From Candidatus Accumulibacter contiguus (GTDB lineage Bacteria > Pseudomonadota > Gammaproteobacteria > Burkholderiales > Rhodocyclaceae), in contig NZ_SPMX01000078.1 of assembly GCF_012940005.1 (NCBI RefSeq), positions 1 through 44,685 on the forward strand: DNA of 44,685 nucleotides, written 5' to 3'. How positions within the stretch are numbered: the stretch's first letter is position 1; every line of letters begins with the position of its first letter. A model generated the notes under the pieces. That model did not search any database. It had not been told where the DNA came from and saw nothing but the letters and a program-made list of their open reading frames with translations. The position numbers and the translations under genes are program-made. This document shows, piece by piece, positions 8,250-16,824 of the stretch.

Positions 8250-8440
8250 CAGTCTGGATCTGGCGAGTCGTTGTTCGGAAAGGCGTCATAGATTGGCTCG
8301 CGGCGCAGTTCCTCGACGACGATTCCTTGCGTGATCAGCGAGACCGGCAGCGGCGGACGACCGCAGCCAAGGCAGTAACCGGAATCCGGGTCGGGCATGC
8401 AGATGCCGACGCAGAAATATTCTTCTTCAGATTCGTTCAT
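8249..8440 (-). CDS. DUF1289 small Cys-rich protein (copy A)
   Basis: A 63-aa protein with the DUF1289 cysteine pattern C-x3-C-x8-C-x2-C: FCVGICMPDPDSGYCLGCGR, cysteines at residues 10, 14, 23 and 26. This resembles a small metal- or Fe-S-binding knuckle, though its function is unknown. I start it at MNESEEEYF (8440) because the family begins only a few residues before the first Cys. The region after the knuckle is acidic and unlike the W/R-rich tail of the neighbouring copy B, so the two have diverged. It is coupled to the MBL-fold gene (overlapping stop/start) and lies two bases after copy B. Confidence 0.75.
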   Translation of the reverse strand: MNESEEEYFCVGICMPDPDSGYCLGCGRPPLPVSLITQGIVVEELRREPIYDAFPNNDSPDPD

Positions 8441-8442
8441 GA

Positions 8443-8691
8443 TCAACGATCGCAATCCGCGCGGAAATCACCACCCGACGCACAGCCTTCCGGGTCGTGT
8501 TCGAACCGCCGATGCTCGACGGCCAGTAGAATCCGCAGGCGCTGGTCATCGGAGGCGCGGCTCCAGACGGCAATTTCCTCGATCGTCCGGAAGCAACCCA
8601 GACAGCAGCCGGTTTGCTCGTCCATCCGGCAGACATTGATGCACGGCGAGGCAAGCGTTTGCGTCACGACCGTAGCTGCAGCAGCGCTCAT
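8443..8691 (-). CDS. DUF1289 small Cys-rich protein (copy B)
   Basis: An 82-aa DUF1289 protein with cysteines at 17, 21, 30 and 33 ([20 protein letters not shown]). It is followed by the standard family helix [20 protein letters not shown]. Its ATG at 8691 overlaps the HMG-CoA lyase stop (ATGA), so it is translated from the leucine operon; longer upstream frames lie inside mvaB. DUF1289 genes are small, widespread in Proteobacteria and uncharacterised. The tandem of two divergent copies at the end of one operon is unusual. Confidence 0.82.
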   Translation of the reverse strand: MSAAAATVVTQTLASPCINVCRMDEQTGCCLGCFRTIEEIAVWSRASDDQRLRILLAVEHRRFEHDPEGCASGGDFRADCDR

Positions 8692-9611
8692 CGGGTGTTC
8701 TGCCTGGCGAGCAAGGCGCGCGCCACTTTCGACGCCGGTTCGCGGCCCAGGTGATGCGCAATGAACTGGCTGGCGACCAGCAATTTTTCCATATCGACTC
8801 CGCATTCAATGCCCAGGCCCTGCAGTAAATGGACGACATCCTCGCTGGCGACGTTGCCGCTGGCGCCGACGGCATAAGGGCAGCCGCCGAGTCCGGCGAT
8901 CGAACTGTCAAACACCGCCATGCCGAGTTCGAGCGAGGCGTAGATGTTGGCAATGGCCATCCCGTAGGTGTCATGGTAATGCCCCGCCAGCTTCTCGATC
9001 GGCACCACCGCCGCGCAGGCCTGGATCATTCGCTGGATCGATGCCGGCGTGCCGGCACCGATGGTATCGCCGAGAGAGACTTCGTAGCAACCCATTTCGA
9101 GGAGTCGCTCGGCGACCCACGCGCTTTTCACCGGATCGACGGCGCCTTCGTAGGGGCAGGCGACGACGCACGATACATAGCCGCGTACCTTGACCTCGAG
9201 TGCGCTGGCGGCATCGACGACGGCAGCGAAGCGCTTCAGGCTCTCGGCGATGCTGCAGTTGATGTTCTTCCGCGAGAAGGTCTCCGAGGCCGCAGCGAAA
9301 ATCGCGACTTCCTGCGCGCCGGCTTCGACGGCCGCGTCGAAACCCTTGAGGTTGGGGGTCAACACCGGGTAGGAGGGCTGCGGCCAACGTCGCGGGCTCG
9401 CCAGCAAGGCGCGCAGCACCTCGGCGCTGTCGGCCATCTGCGGCACCCACTGCGGCGAGACGAAAGAGGTGGCCTCGATGGCCGACAGTCCGGCATCGGC
9501 AAGACGTTCGATCAGTTCGACCTTGATCGCCGTCGGAACGATCGCTTGCTCATTCTGCAAGCCGTCGCGTGGCCCGACCTCGACCAGTTTCACTCGCTGT
9601 GGCAGGGTCAT
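8688..9611 (-). CDS. mvaB: Hydroxymethylglutaryl-CoA lyase
   Basis: A 307-aa enzyme that cleaves HMG-CoA to acetoacetate and acetyl-CoA, the last step of leucine degradation. The N-terminus carries [13 protein letters not shown], with the R-D pair that binds substrate and metal. [16 protein letters not shown] and the core [20 protein letters not shown] follow, then the catalytic-loop signature [20 protein letters not shown] near residue 260 with the reactive cysteine. Length is normal for the family. Its ATG overlaps the stop of the carboxylase alpha gene (ATGA), as expected for an operon. Confidence 0.95.
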   Translation of the reverse strand: MTLPQRVKLVEVGPRDGLQNEQAIVPTAIKVELIERLADAGLSAIEATSFVSPQWVPQMADSAEVLRALLASPRRWPQPSYPVLTPNLKGFDAAVEAGAQEVAIFAAASETFSRKNINCSIAESLKRFAAVVDAASALEVKVRGYVSCVVACPYEGAVDPVKSAWVAERLLEMGCYEVSLGDTIGAGTPASIQRMIQACAAVVPIEKLAGHYHDTYGMAIANIYASLELGMAVFDSSIAGLGGCPYAVGASGNVASEDVVHLLQGLGIECGVDMEKLLVASQFIAHHLGREPASKVARALLARQNTR

Positions 9612-11638
9612 GGCTCGACCTCGAAATCGACCAGTTCGGCAGCATCGGCGACCTGGTCGCCGGCGGCGTAGTGGAAGGCCTGGACGCGGCCGTTCTTCGG
9701 CGCGGTAATCGTGTGTTCCATCTTCATTGCTTCGAGAATCAGGAGCGGCGCGCCCTTGTCCACCCGCTGTCCGACCGCGGCCAGCAAAGCGATGACCTTG
9801 CCCGGCATCGGTGCGGTCAGACCACCGCCATGCGCCCCTCCTGCTTCGACGAGGTGCAACGGATCGTCGCGCAGGATGACGTAATTGGTGCCATTGAGAA
9901 AAACGTGGCGTTCCTGCTTTTCGGTGACCGCGACGACACTCGCCACCAGGCGTCGATCGTCGAGTTCGACCGCCAGTTGCCCGGCAAACTGGCCGCTGTC
10001 GAGGATGCGGCCGCGCGCGAGGACCGACTCGTTGCCGAGAGTCAAGCGCCAGCCATCGGCGGCGTAGGCGACGATGACTTCATGCCGGGTATCCCCGCTA
10101 CGGTAGGTGAGCGTGCGTCGCGGCTGGATGTTCAGACGCCAACCGTCGTGCAGACTCCACGGCGACCAGGGGTCGCCCGAGTGGCTGGCCCTGGCGAGCG
10201 CTGCCGCGTATTCGCGCAGCAAACCGGCGACGGCGGCGACGAAGAAGACGCTGCTCGGAGGATCGCTTTGTGCCGGAAAGAGGAAGTCGCGGCTGCGCTC
10301 GATCAGAGCGGTATCGAGATCGGCGTTGGCAAAAGCCGGGCAGGCCACCAGCCGTGAAAGGAAGTCGATGTTGGTACTGACCCCGACGATGCGGTAATCG
10401 GCCAGCGCCTGCCGCATGCGCGCCAGCGCTGCATGCCGGTCGACGTCCCAGACGATCAGCTTGGCAATCATCGGGTCGTAGTAAGGCGTGATCTCGTCAC
10501 CCTGTTCGATTCCGGTATCGACGCGGACGTTGAGGCTCTCGGCAGGCCGCGCCAGATGCAGCAGGCGGCCCGTCGATGGCAGGAATTCCTGGTCAGGATT
10601 CTCGGCGTAGATGCGCGCTTCCAGCGCGTGCCCGCGAATGTCGAGCTGTGCCTGGCGCAGCGGCAGGGGCTCGCCGCTGGCGACGCGCAACTGCCACTCG
10701 ACGAGATCCTGCCCGGTGATCATCTCGGTCACCGGATGCTCGACCTGCAGGCGGGTGTTCATCTCCATGAAATAGAAGCTGCCGTCCTGCGCGAAGGTAT
10801 CGCTGGCGATGAACTCGACGGTACCGGCGCCGACGTAACCGACCGCCAGGGCAGCGTCAACGGCGGCCTGGCCCATGGCGGCGCGGCGCGCCGGCGTCAT
10901 TCCTGGTGCCGGCGCCTCTTCGAGCACTTTCTGGTGGCGGCGCTGCACCGAGCAGTCGCGTTCGAAGAGATGCAGGCAATTGCCCTGCGTATCGGCAAAA
11001 ATCTGGATCTCGATGTGCCGCGAACGGCGCAGGTATTTTTCGATCAGCACCTGCTCGGAGCCGAATGACGAAATCGCTTCGCGCTGGCACGAGGCCAGCG
11101 CGGCGGCGAAATCGTCGCTCCTTTCGACCAGACGCATGCCCTTGCCGCCCCCGCCGGCAGCCGCCTTGATCAGCACCGGATAGCCGATGGCGTCGGCCTG
11201 AGCGTGCAGGAAAACGGGTTCCTGCTCATCACCGTGGTAACCCGGAGTCAGGGGAACGCCGGCAGCGGCCATCAGCGTCTTGGCGGCGGACTTCGAACCC
11301 ATGGCGCGAATTGCCGCGGCTGGCGGGCCGATGAAAACGACCCCGGCGGCCGCACAGGCATCGGCGAAGCGGTCATTCTCGGAGAGAAAGCCATAGCCCG
11401 GATGCACCGCCTGTGCGCCGGTACGCCTGGCGGCGTCGAGTATCCGATCGGTGCGCAGATAGGATTCGCGAACCGCAGCCGGACCGATGCACACCGCCTC
11501 GTCGGCGAGGCGCACGTGCCGGGCGTTGGCATCGGCTTCGGAAAAAACGGCGACGCTGCGCACCCCCATGCGGCGGGCGGTACGGATCACGCGACAGGCA
11601 ATCTCGCCGCGATTGGCAATCAGAATCTTGGTAAACAT
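9608..11638 (-). CDS. mccA: Methylcrotonyl-CoA carboxylase, biotin-carrying alpha subunit
   Basis: A 676-aa subunit that carboxylates biotin and carries it to the beta subunit. Domains in order: biotin carboxylase N-domain ([20 protein letters not shown]), ATP-grasp with the glycine-rich loop [14 protein letters not shown] (~160), BC C-domain ([20 protein letters not shown] type), a linker/BT domain, and a C-terminal biotinyl domain with EAMKMEH, the biotinylated Lys near residue 638. I chose the ATG at 11638, matching the conserved family start; an ATG ten codons upstream only adds unrelated residues. The neighbouring beta subunit, hydratase and lyase identify it as the methylcrotonyl-CoA rather than the acetyl- or propionyl-CoA enzyme. 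Confidence 0.93.
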   Translation of the reverse strand: MFTKILIANRGEIACRVIRTARRMGVRSVAVFSEADANARHVRLADEAVCIGPAAVRESYLRTDRILDAARRTGAQAVHPGYGFLSENDRFADACAAAGVVFIGPPAAAIRAMGSKSAAKTLMAAAGVPLTPGYHGDEQEPVFLHAQADAIGYPVLIKAAAGGGGKGMRLVERSDDFAAALASCQREAISSFGSEQVLIEKYLRRSRHIEIQIFADTQGNCLHLFERDCSVQRRHQKVLEEAPAPGMTPARRAAMGQAAVDAALAVGYVGAGTVEFIASDTFAQDGSFYFMEMNTRLQVEHPVTEMITGQDLVEWQLRVASGEPLPLRQAQLDIRGHALEARIYAENPDQEFLPSTGRLLHLARPAESLNVRVDTGIEQGDEITPYYDPMIAKLIVWDVDRHAALARMRQALADYRIVGVSTNIDFLSRLVACPAFANADLDTALIERSRDFLFPAQSDPPSSVFFVAAVAGLLREYAAALARASHSGDPWSPWSLHDGWRLNIQPRRTLTYRSGDTRHEVIVAYAADGWRLTLGNESVLARGRILDSGQFAGQLAVELDDRRLVASVVAVTEKQERHVFLNGTNYVILRDDPLHLVEAGGAHGGGLTAPMPGKVIALLAAVGQRVDKGAPLLILEAMKMEHTITAPKNGRVQAFHYAAGDQVADAAELVDFEVEP

Positions 11639-11695
11639 TGCACAAAACCTTTCGCTCGCTGCAAGCATGCGGACCGTATCCGGGTGGCCGCCATT

Positions 11696-12493
11696 TCAGT
11701 CGGCCACCCAGTTGGGCTGCCGCTTTTCGAGAAACGCCGCCAGACCTTCCCTGCCTTCGGGGCTGGCACGAACGCTCGTAATCCGCTGTGCCGTCTCTTC
11801 GATGGTCTCTTCGTCGATCGGCTGGCCGGCAACGATGCGAATCAGCGCCTTGCACTCGGCTTGCGCGCGCGGGCCGTTGGCGAGCAGACTGTCGAGGATC
11901 TCGGCGATCGCATCGTCGAGTTGCTCCTCACCGGGAACGAGTTCGTGCAACAGGCCAATCCGGTAGGCCTCGGCAGCCGAAAAGCGCTCGGCAGTCAGCA
12001 TGTAGCGACGGCTGTAGCGCTCGCCGATCGCCGCCAGCACGTACGGGCTGATCACTGCCGGCACGATTCCCAGCTTCACTTCGCTGAGCGCAAACACCGC
12101 ATCGTAGGTTCCGATCGCAATGTCGCAGGCGGCGATCAGCCCGACGCCACCGCCGTATGCCGGGCCCTGCACGCGCGCCAGCGTCGGCTTCGAGAGTTCG
12201 TTGAGCGTCGACAACAACTCCGCCAGCCTTTTCGCGTCGAGCAGGTTTTCCTCGGGAGTGCAGTCGGCGACACGCTTCATCCAGTTCAGATCGGCGCCGG
12301 CGCAGAAGCTTTTTCCGGTCGACGACAGCACGACGGCGCGAACACGCGCGTCCGCCTCGAGTTCGCGCAGGCCTTCGGTGATCTCGGCGATCAGTTGCTC
12401 ATCGAAAGCGTTGTGCCGCTGCGCCTTGTTCAGCGTCAGGATGCCGACGTTGCCGTCGATTTCGGTGAGAATCGATTGATACTCGCTCATCAT
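11696..12493 (-). CDS. Methylglutaconyl-CoA hydratase (enoyl-CoA hydratase family)
   Basis: A 265-aa crotonase-fold enzyme. The oxyanion-hole segments are KSFCAGADLNWMKRV (~65-80) and GPAYGGGVGLIAACDIAIGT (~108-127). The catalytic region SEVKLGIVPAVISPYVLAAI follows. Position between the two methylcrotonyl-CoA carboxylase subunit genes identifies the step: hydration of 3-methylglutaconyl-CoA to HMG-CoA (LiuC-type). The ATG at 12493 is immediately followed by a second ATG; AAGGGG just upstream fits either. It lies six bases after the mccB stop and 57 before mccA. Confidence 0.9.
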   Translation of the reverse strand: MMSEYQSILTEIDGNVGILTLNKAQRHNAFDEQLIAEITEGLRELEADARVRAVVLSSTGKSFCAGADLNWMKRVADCTPEENLLDAKRLAELLSTLNELSKPTLARVQGPAYGGGVGLIAACDIAIGTYDAVFALSEVKLGIVPAVISPYVLAAIGERYSRRYMLTAERFSAAEAYRIGLLHELVPGEEQLDDAIAEILDSLLANGPRAQAECKALIRIVAGQPIDEETIEETAQRITSVRASPEGREGLAAFLEKRQPNWVAD

Positions 12494-12499
12494 GACCCC

Positions 12500-14119
12500 T
12501 TACATGCGGAAAATGCCGAACTTTGTCGCTTCGGCGTCGGCGTTCAGCGCCGCCGACAGACCGAGTCCGATCACCCGCCGGGTATCGGCCGGGTCGATCA
12601 CGCCGTCGTCCCAGAGGCGGGCGCTGGCGTAGTAGGGATGACCCTGCAATTCGTACTGTTCGCGGATCGGCGCCATGAAGGCCTCTTCGTCGTCAGCACT
12701 CCAGGCTTTGCCGGCGGCTTCGAGGCCATCGCGCCTGACGGTTGCCAGCACCTTCGCCGCCTGCTCGCCGCCCATCACCGAAATGCGTGCATTCGGCCAC
12801 ATCCACAGGAAACGCGGCGAGTACGCCCGACCACACATGCCATAGTTGCCGGCACCAAAGGAACCGCCGATGACCACCGTGAACTTCGGCACCCTGGCGC
12901 AGGCGACGGCGGTCACCATCTTGGCACCATCGCGGGCGATGCCGCCGTTTTCGTACTTGCGGCCGACCATGAAGCCGGTGATGTTCTGCAGGAAGAGCAG
13001 CGGGATGCCGCGCTGCGCGCAGAGTTCGATGAAATGCGCAGCCTTCAGCGAAGATTCCGAGAACAGGATGCCGTTGTTGGCGACGATGCCTAGCGGATAG
13101 CCCCAGAGGCGTGCGAAACCGCAGACGATCGTCGTCCCGTAGCGTGCCTTGAATTCGTCGAAGTCGGAGCCATCGACGATGCGGGCGATGATCTCGCGAA
13201 CGTCGAAGGGCTTCCTGGCGTCGGTAGGGATCACGCCATACAGTTCTTCGGCCACGTAGACCGGCTCACGCGGTTCGGCGAGGCTCAATGGCGGATGCTT
13301 GCGCCAGTTGAGGTTGCCGACGATGCGGCGGGCGATCGCCAGCGCATGCGCGTCGTTTTCCGCGTAGTGATCGACGACGCCGGAAATGCGCGTATGTACA
13401 TCGGCGCCGCCGAGATCCTCGGCAGTCACCACCTCGCCGGTCGCTGCCTTGACCAGCGGCGGCCCGCCGAGAAAGATCGTTCCCTGGTCCTTGACGATGA
13501 TCGACTCGTCGGACATCGCCGGCACGTAGGCACCGCCAGCGGTACACGAACCCAGCACGGCGGCGATCTGCGGGATGCCGGCCGCCGAAAGATTGGCCTG
13601 ATTGTAGAAGATGCGGCCGAAATGTTCCTTGTCGGGAAAGACCTCGTCCTGCATCGGCAGGAAAGCGCCTCCCGAATCGACCAGATAGATGCACGGCAGG
13701 CGGTTCTCGCCGGCGATCTCCTGCGCGCGCAGGTGTTTCTTGACCGTCAGCGGGTAATAGGTGCCGCCCTTCACCGTCGCATCGTTGGCAACGATCATGC
13801 ACTCGACGCCATGGACGCGGCCGATGCCGGTGATCAGCGAGGCCGCCGGCACCTCGAAAGGATGGGCCTCGCCATACATGCCATAGGCAGCGAGTTGTGA
13901 CAGCTCCAGGAAAGCCGAACCGGGATCGATCAGCGCATTGACCCGCTCACGCGGCAGCAGCTTGCCGCGTGCCAGGTGCTTCTGGCGTGCCGCTTCCGGA
14001 CCGCCGAGAGCGATTCGGTCGACCGTCGTACGCAAGTCGGCGACGACGCTGCGCATCGCTTCGACGTTGGCCTGGAAGTCGTCGCTGCGAGGATTGAGCT
14101 GCGTTTGCAGAACTGGCAT
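12500..14119 (-). CDS. mccB: Methylcrotonyl-CoA carboxylase, carboxyltransferase beta subunit
   Basis: A 539-aa carboxyltransferase of normal family length. It carries the two crotonase-like halves: the N-half contains [20 protein letters not shown] and [19 protein letters not shown], the C-half contains [20 protein letters not shown] and [20 protein letters not shown], the acyl-CoA-binding signature of the MCC beta type. The [16 protein letters not shown] block near residue 450 completes the set. Its ATG overlaps the stop of a 33-codon upstream frame (TGATG), which suggests translational coupling. An isovaleryl-CoA dehydrogenase gene, the usual next gene upstream, is absent here. Confidence 0.94.
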   Translation of the reverse strand: MPVLQTQLNPRSDDFQANVEAMRSVVADLRTTVDRIALGGPEAARQKHLARGKLLPRERVNALIDPGSAFLELSQLAAYGMYGEAHPFEVPAASLITGIGRVHGVECMIVANDATVKGGTYYPLTVKKHLRAQEIAGENRLPCIYLVDSGGAFLPMQDEVFPDKEHFGRIFYNQANLSAAGIPQIAAVLGSCTAGGAYVPAMSDESIIVKDQGTIFLGGPPLVKAATGEVVTAEDLGGADVHTRISGVVDHYAENDAHALAIARRIVGNLNWRKHPPLSLAEPREPVYVAEELYGVIPTDARKPFDVREIIARIVDGSDFDEFKARYGTTIVCGFARLWGYPLGIVANNGILFSESSLKAAHFIELCAQRGIPLLFLQNITGFMVGRKYENGGIARDGAKMVTAVACARVPKFTVVIGGSFGAGNYGMCGRAYSPRFLWMWPNARISVMGGEQAAKVLATVRRDGLEAAGKAWSADDEEAFMAPIREQYELQGHPYYASARLWDDGVIDPADTRRVIGLGLSAALNADAEATKFGIFRM

Positions 14120-14220
14120 CAGAAACCTCCGCTGGCCAGCCAGCGCTCGACTGGTTTCTCCGAAGCCAGGTCGCCATAGGGGGAGGTGAAGTCGAAATAG
14201 AACTCGATTGGCTGCGACAT
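14119..14220 (-). pseudogene. 33-codon relic of a 2-hydroxychromene-2-carboxylate isomerase-like gene
   Basis: A complete short frame: ATG 14220, 33 codons, TGA at 14119-14121. The first ~22 residues, [20 protein letters not shown], match the characteristic N-terminus (FYFDFxSPYxYLAS) of DsbA-fold 2-hydroxychromene-2-carboxylate isomerase/KGT-type proteins. The rest ([13 protein letters not shown]) does not continue the family, which is normally ~200 aa. GGAGA is correctly spaced upstream (eight bases), and the stop overlaps the mccB start. It looks like a deletion product kept as a translated leader. Whether it regulates mccB translation is speculative. Confidence 0.55.
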
Positions 14221-14353
14221 GAATGCTTCTCCTGCTTTGGGTGAATGTCGGTGATCCCTTGCCTGTTCCGCTCAGATGAGGATCATAGCGCCTGACAGCG
14301 ATCAGGACTGCAGCGATGTGTCAAATCGCTCCATCTGGATCGCGGGTTTTTAA

Positions 14354-14547
14354 TGTGAAAGTCGCGTATGCGACTCACGAATCTCCCCTCCCCCCTCGCG
14401 GGGGCGCAGGCGGGGTTTCGCGGAGCACCGCTCCGCGCCGCCGCAGCCGGCCCGCGATGCAGCGCGGGCCGTGGAAGGGGTCGAGGGAGAGGGAAACGGT
14501 CATGACTTTCATGATCGGGGGTGCCTGGAAAAGTCATGACCGTTAGC
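14354..14547. repeat. Dispersed two-hairpin repeat, copy 1
   Basis: This is the longest of three copies in the window. It begins TGTGAAAGTCGC with a short hairpin AGTCGC-GTAT-GCGACT, then ACGAATC and a C-rich/G-rich block (CTCCCCTCCCCCCTCGCGG), a longer GC-rich insert, and a right-hand hairpin with arms CGGTCATGACTTT (14497-14509) and AAAGTCATGACCG (14530-14542) around a conserved ATCGGGGGTG. It ends GTTAGC, overlapping the stop codon of the mechanosensitive channel gene. It probably forms a strong RNA hairpin and could terminate transcription. No coding capacity. Confidence 0.75.
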
Positions 14548-16075
14548 GAAACCCGAAAAACGCGCGCATCTTGCCCAGGATGCTCTGGGCACGCAGCGAA
14601 ACCTCGGTGCTCGCGCGCCCCAGATGGTCCTCTTGAAACCGGGCCAATTCCCGTTCGCGGGTGGCGACAATGCGCGCGATTTCCTCGGCAATTTCGGGGC
14701 GTGAACGGATCACCTGCTCGAAGTTTGCCTGGTCCAATCGGTAGCATTGCGCGTAACTCCTGGCGATCAATGTGGCGCGGCGTGGCTCTCCAGTCATCAT
14801 CCCGATCTCGCCGAACACCTCGCCCGGCTCCAGAGTGGCGACATGGCGGCGGCTTTGCGCGGGACCTTCGATCCAGACATCGACTTCCCCTTCGGCCAGC
14901 AGGTAGAGCGAATCCCCTGCCACGCCCTGACGAATGATCACCTCCCCGTTGGCAAACGGAGTGTAGGTCAGACCTTCGGCCAGGATCGCAAGCTCGCCCT
15001 CGGTCAGCCCGCTGAACAGATCGACAGAGCGGAGAACTGCCTGGCGACGTTGCCGGTCGCGTGCCTGGCTCTGCTCGCGGCGCTGTTGCGAATCGATGAC
15101 CATATGCACGCTGTGCTCGGTGATCGCGAACTCGATCTCGGCGCGCTGCAAAGCAGCGAACAGGCACATCCTGACCGCGGAATCGGTAGGGGAATCGGGG
15201 CCAGGGTCCACCAACCAATAGCGTAGCGCATAACGGCCGAATCCAGAACCGAACTCCATCAGCACACAACCCGGCTCGGGCTCTTTGGCGACATTCGCGA
15301 TGTCAGCCGCCGTCACCGCCGCTACGGCGATCTCGATCACACGTCCCGGCGGGATCGAGCAATGCACGTTGAACCACAGCCAGCGCCGCCACTCCGGTTG
15401 CCTTTGGCCAGGACTCGAAATGACGGTAAACGGGTTTTTCATCAAGACGCTGTTGGGAAAGACCACGGTTTCGCCGTCGCGTGTCTCCACCGCCGTGTAA
15501 CGCCAGCGGATTTCGGAGATTCGACCCGAGACGCTGCCGATGCTGATCCAGTCGCCGATCTTGAGCGAACTTTCCAACTGCAGCAGCAGCCCTCCCATGG
15601 TGTTGCCCAGCGTATCCTGCATCGAGAAGGCAACGACCGCCGTGATCAGCGCCGAGGTCGTGACCAGGCTCGCCAGATCCATGCCGGCAAGACGCAATCG
15701 CACCAGAACCCAGGCGATGTATCCGACAAAAATCAACAGGTCCTCGATGATTCTTGGCGTGCGCAGGCGGATCAACGGGAAGGTCAGGCGGAACAGCAGC
15801 AACCCGGTCAAATGGATCATGATCAGACCGGAACCCAGGACGAAGATCTCGTGGACGATCTCTGCCCCGCTGTGTAGACCGAAGGCTTCGAGCACGGCCG
15901 AGACGAACTTGCCAAGAAGGCAAAATACGTACAGTTCCAGCGAGTTGATGATCACCCGCCGATCGGCGCGCAGGAAACGCAGAAGAAGGAGCCCCAACCC
16001 AAAAGTAAAACCAAGCGCCCAGGGCAGTTCCGGGCGCCAGAAATAGCCGACCGCGGTTTCCCATAGCTGCAGCAT
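14543..16075 (-). CDS. MscS-family mechanosensitive channel with C-terminal cyclic-nucleotide-binding domain
   Basis: A 510-aa protein. The first ~165 residues hold about four membrane helices. The pore helix and beta domain read LASLVTTSALITAVVAFSMQ and then DTLGNTMGGLLLQLESSLKI, GDWISIG, and the beta-domain end ETVVFPNSVLMKNPF, the standard MscS signature. After the MscS cytoplasmic domain, residues ~345-470 form a cNMP-binding fold: FSGLTEGELAILAEGLTYTP, GDSLYLLAEGEVDVW and a phosphate-binding cassette GEVFGEIGMMTGEPRRATLI. The cassette keeps Glu and Arg, so cyclic-nucleotide binding is plausible. Such MscS-CNB fusions are known as bCNG-type channels, usually gated by ligand more than by tension. 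The stop codon lies inside repeat copy 1. Confidence 0.9.
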   Translation of the reverse strand: MLQLWETAVGYFWRPELPWALGFTFGLGLLLLRFLRADRRVIINSLELYVFCLLGKFVSAVLEAFGLHSGAEIVHEIFVLGSGLIMIHLTGLLLFRLTFPLIRLRTPRIIEDLLIFVGYIAWVLVRLRLAGMDLASLVTTSALITAVVAFSMQDTLGNTMGGLLLQLESSLKIGDWISIGSVSGRISEIRWRYTAVETRDGETVVFPNSVLMKNPFTVISSPGQRQPEWRRWLWFNVHCSIPPGRVIEIAVAAVTAADIANVAKEPEPGCVLMEFGSGFGRYALRYWLVDPGPDSPTDSAVRMCLFAALQRAEIEFAITEHSVHMVIDSQQRREQSQARDRQRRQAVLRSVDLFSGLTEGELAILAEGLTYTPFANGEVIIRQGVAGDSLYLLAEGEVDVWIEGPAQSRRHVATLEPGEVFGEIGMMTGEPRRATLIARSYAQCYRLDQANFEQVIRSRPEIAEEIARIVATRERELARFQEDHLGRASTEVSLRAQSILGKMRAFFGFR

Positions 16076-16272
16076 CAGTATTTCTCCGAGAGGGTTTCGT
16101 TCCGGTCTGCTTGCCAGTTCCCGCCGCAGCAGACGGCGCGGGAATCGGGTTACCCGAGTTCGACGATTTTGCGCCTAAGTAATTGATTATGATAGGTTAG
16201 ATTGTTATGTAGTGGCGCATTTAAAGCCTTAAAGTTCAATAACTTATCTGCCATCCGTCGAACTTGGGGGGG

Positions 16273-16824
16273 TTACGGTTCAAATAGTGAATCTTCCGTG
16301 ATGGCTACCAAACATTCTTCGATGGCCAAGTCGGAATAAATATTCACCCACTCGCCGGTATGGCGCATGTATGACATATTGAATCGCTCTCTTCCGGTAT
16401 ATTCCAGTCGGGAGAATTTCGCTTCAAAAAACGGCACCATTGCATCCGGGTGTGGGACGCAATACTTCGCACAAAAGTAAAAATAATGGCGATACCACTT
16501 GGTATAAATATCGGCGATATAGTTGTGCTGAAATTGGTCTGGCGCAGGCGGAGACTGGATATACTTCGGCTTCAGAACCGTCTCGACGACAGCAATTCCC
16601 GGCATAAGTTGCCCAAGCCATTGATTACAAATAGTTCCCAAATTGCATGCACAGGTTTGGTGCGTTAATTGTCAATATAAATCAACATGTTAAATCAGGC
16701 CGGGAATTGCTGTCTCGACGAGTTCGTCCGCTTTTTGTTGCAAATCGGCCTTTACCTGCGCTGACACCTTGGGTGCGACAGGTTTGGGCGGGCTGAAAAC
16801 CCACGCTTTTCGAATATTAGCCAT
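16273..16824 (-). pseudogene. Small conserved hypothetical gene interrupted by a MITE-like insertion
   Basis: The 5' part begins at ATG 16824 behind a strong GGAGGAGAT ribosome site and encodes MANIRKAWVFSPPKPVAPKV and on to KADELVETAIPGLI, ending at TAA 16690-16692. The 3' part lies in the same frame (16587 down to 16273) and encodes VVETVLKPKYIQ through WYRHYFYFCAKY and FNMSYMRHTGEWVNIYSDL. Removing the 127-bp insertion plus one 5-bp duplication joins GAACTCGTCGAG to ACGGTTCTGAAG as ELVETVLK and gives a continuous 139-codon gene. The inserted 132 bases keep the frame but add TAA and TGA stops. A TTG (16641) or ATG (16605) inside the insertion could still start a truncated C-terminal protein. 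The family, which I recall only as ~140-aa hypothetical proteins, has no known function. Confidence 0.75.
16588..16714. mobile_element. 127-bp MITE-like element with 16-bp terminal inverted repeats
   Basis: The ends are GACAGCAATTCCCGGC (16588-16603) and its exact complement GCCGGGAATTGCTGTC (16699-16714). Immediately outside each end is TCGAC (16583-16587 and 16715-16719), a 5-bp target-site duplication. The interior is AT-rich and non-coding, unlike the surrounding gene. The length, perfect inverted repeats and duplication fit a non-autonomous miniature transposable element moved by a DDE transposase elsewhere in the genome. No second copy was noticed in this window. Confidence 0.85.

Noticed and set aside
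11204-13093. Long + frame (629 codons) opposite mccA, hydratase and mccB
   Set aside because: Spans three real genes in antisense, without domain-like segments; a codon-bias artefact.
14283-15269. Open minus frame covering the 3' half of the MscS gene and repeat copy 1
   Set aside because: Runs through repeat DNA and overlaps the real channel gene in another frame.
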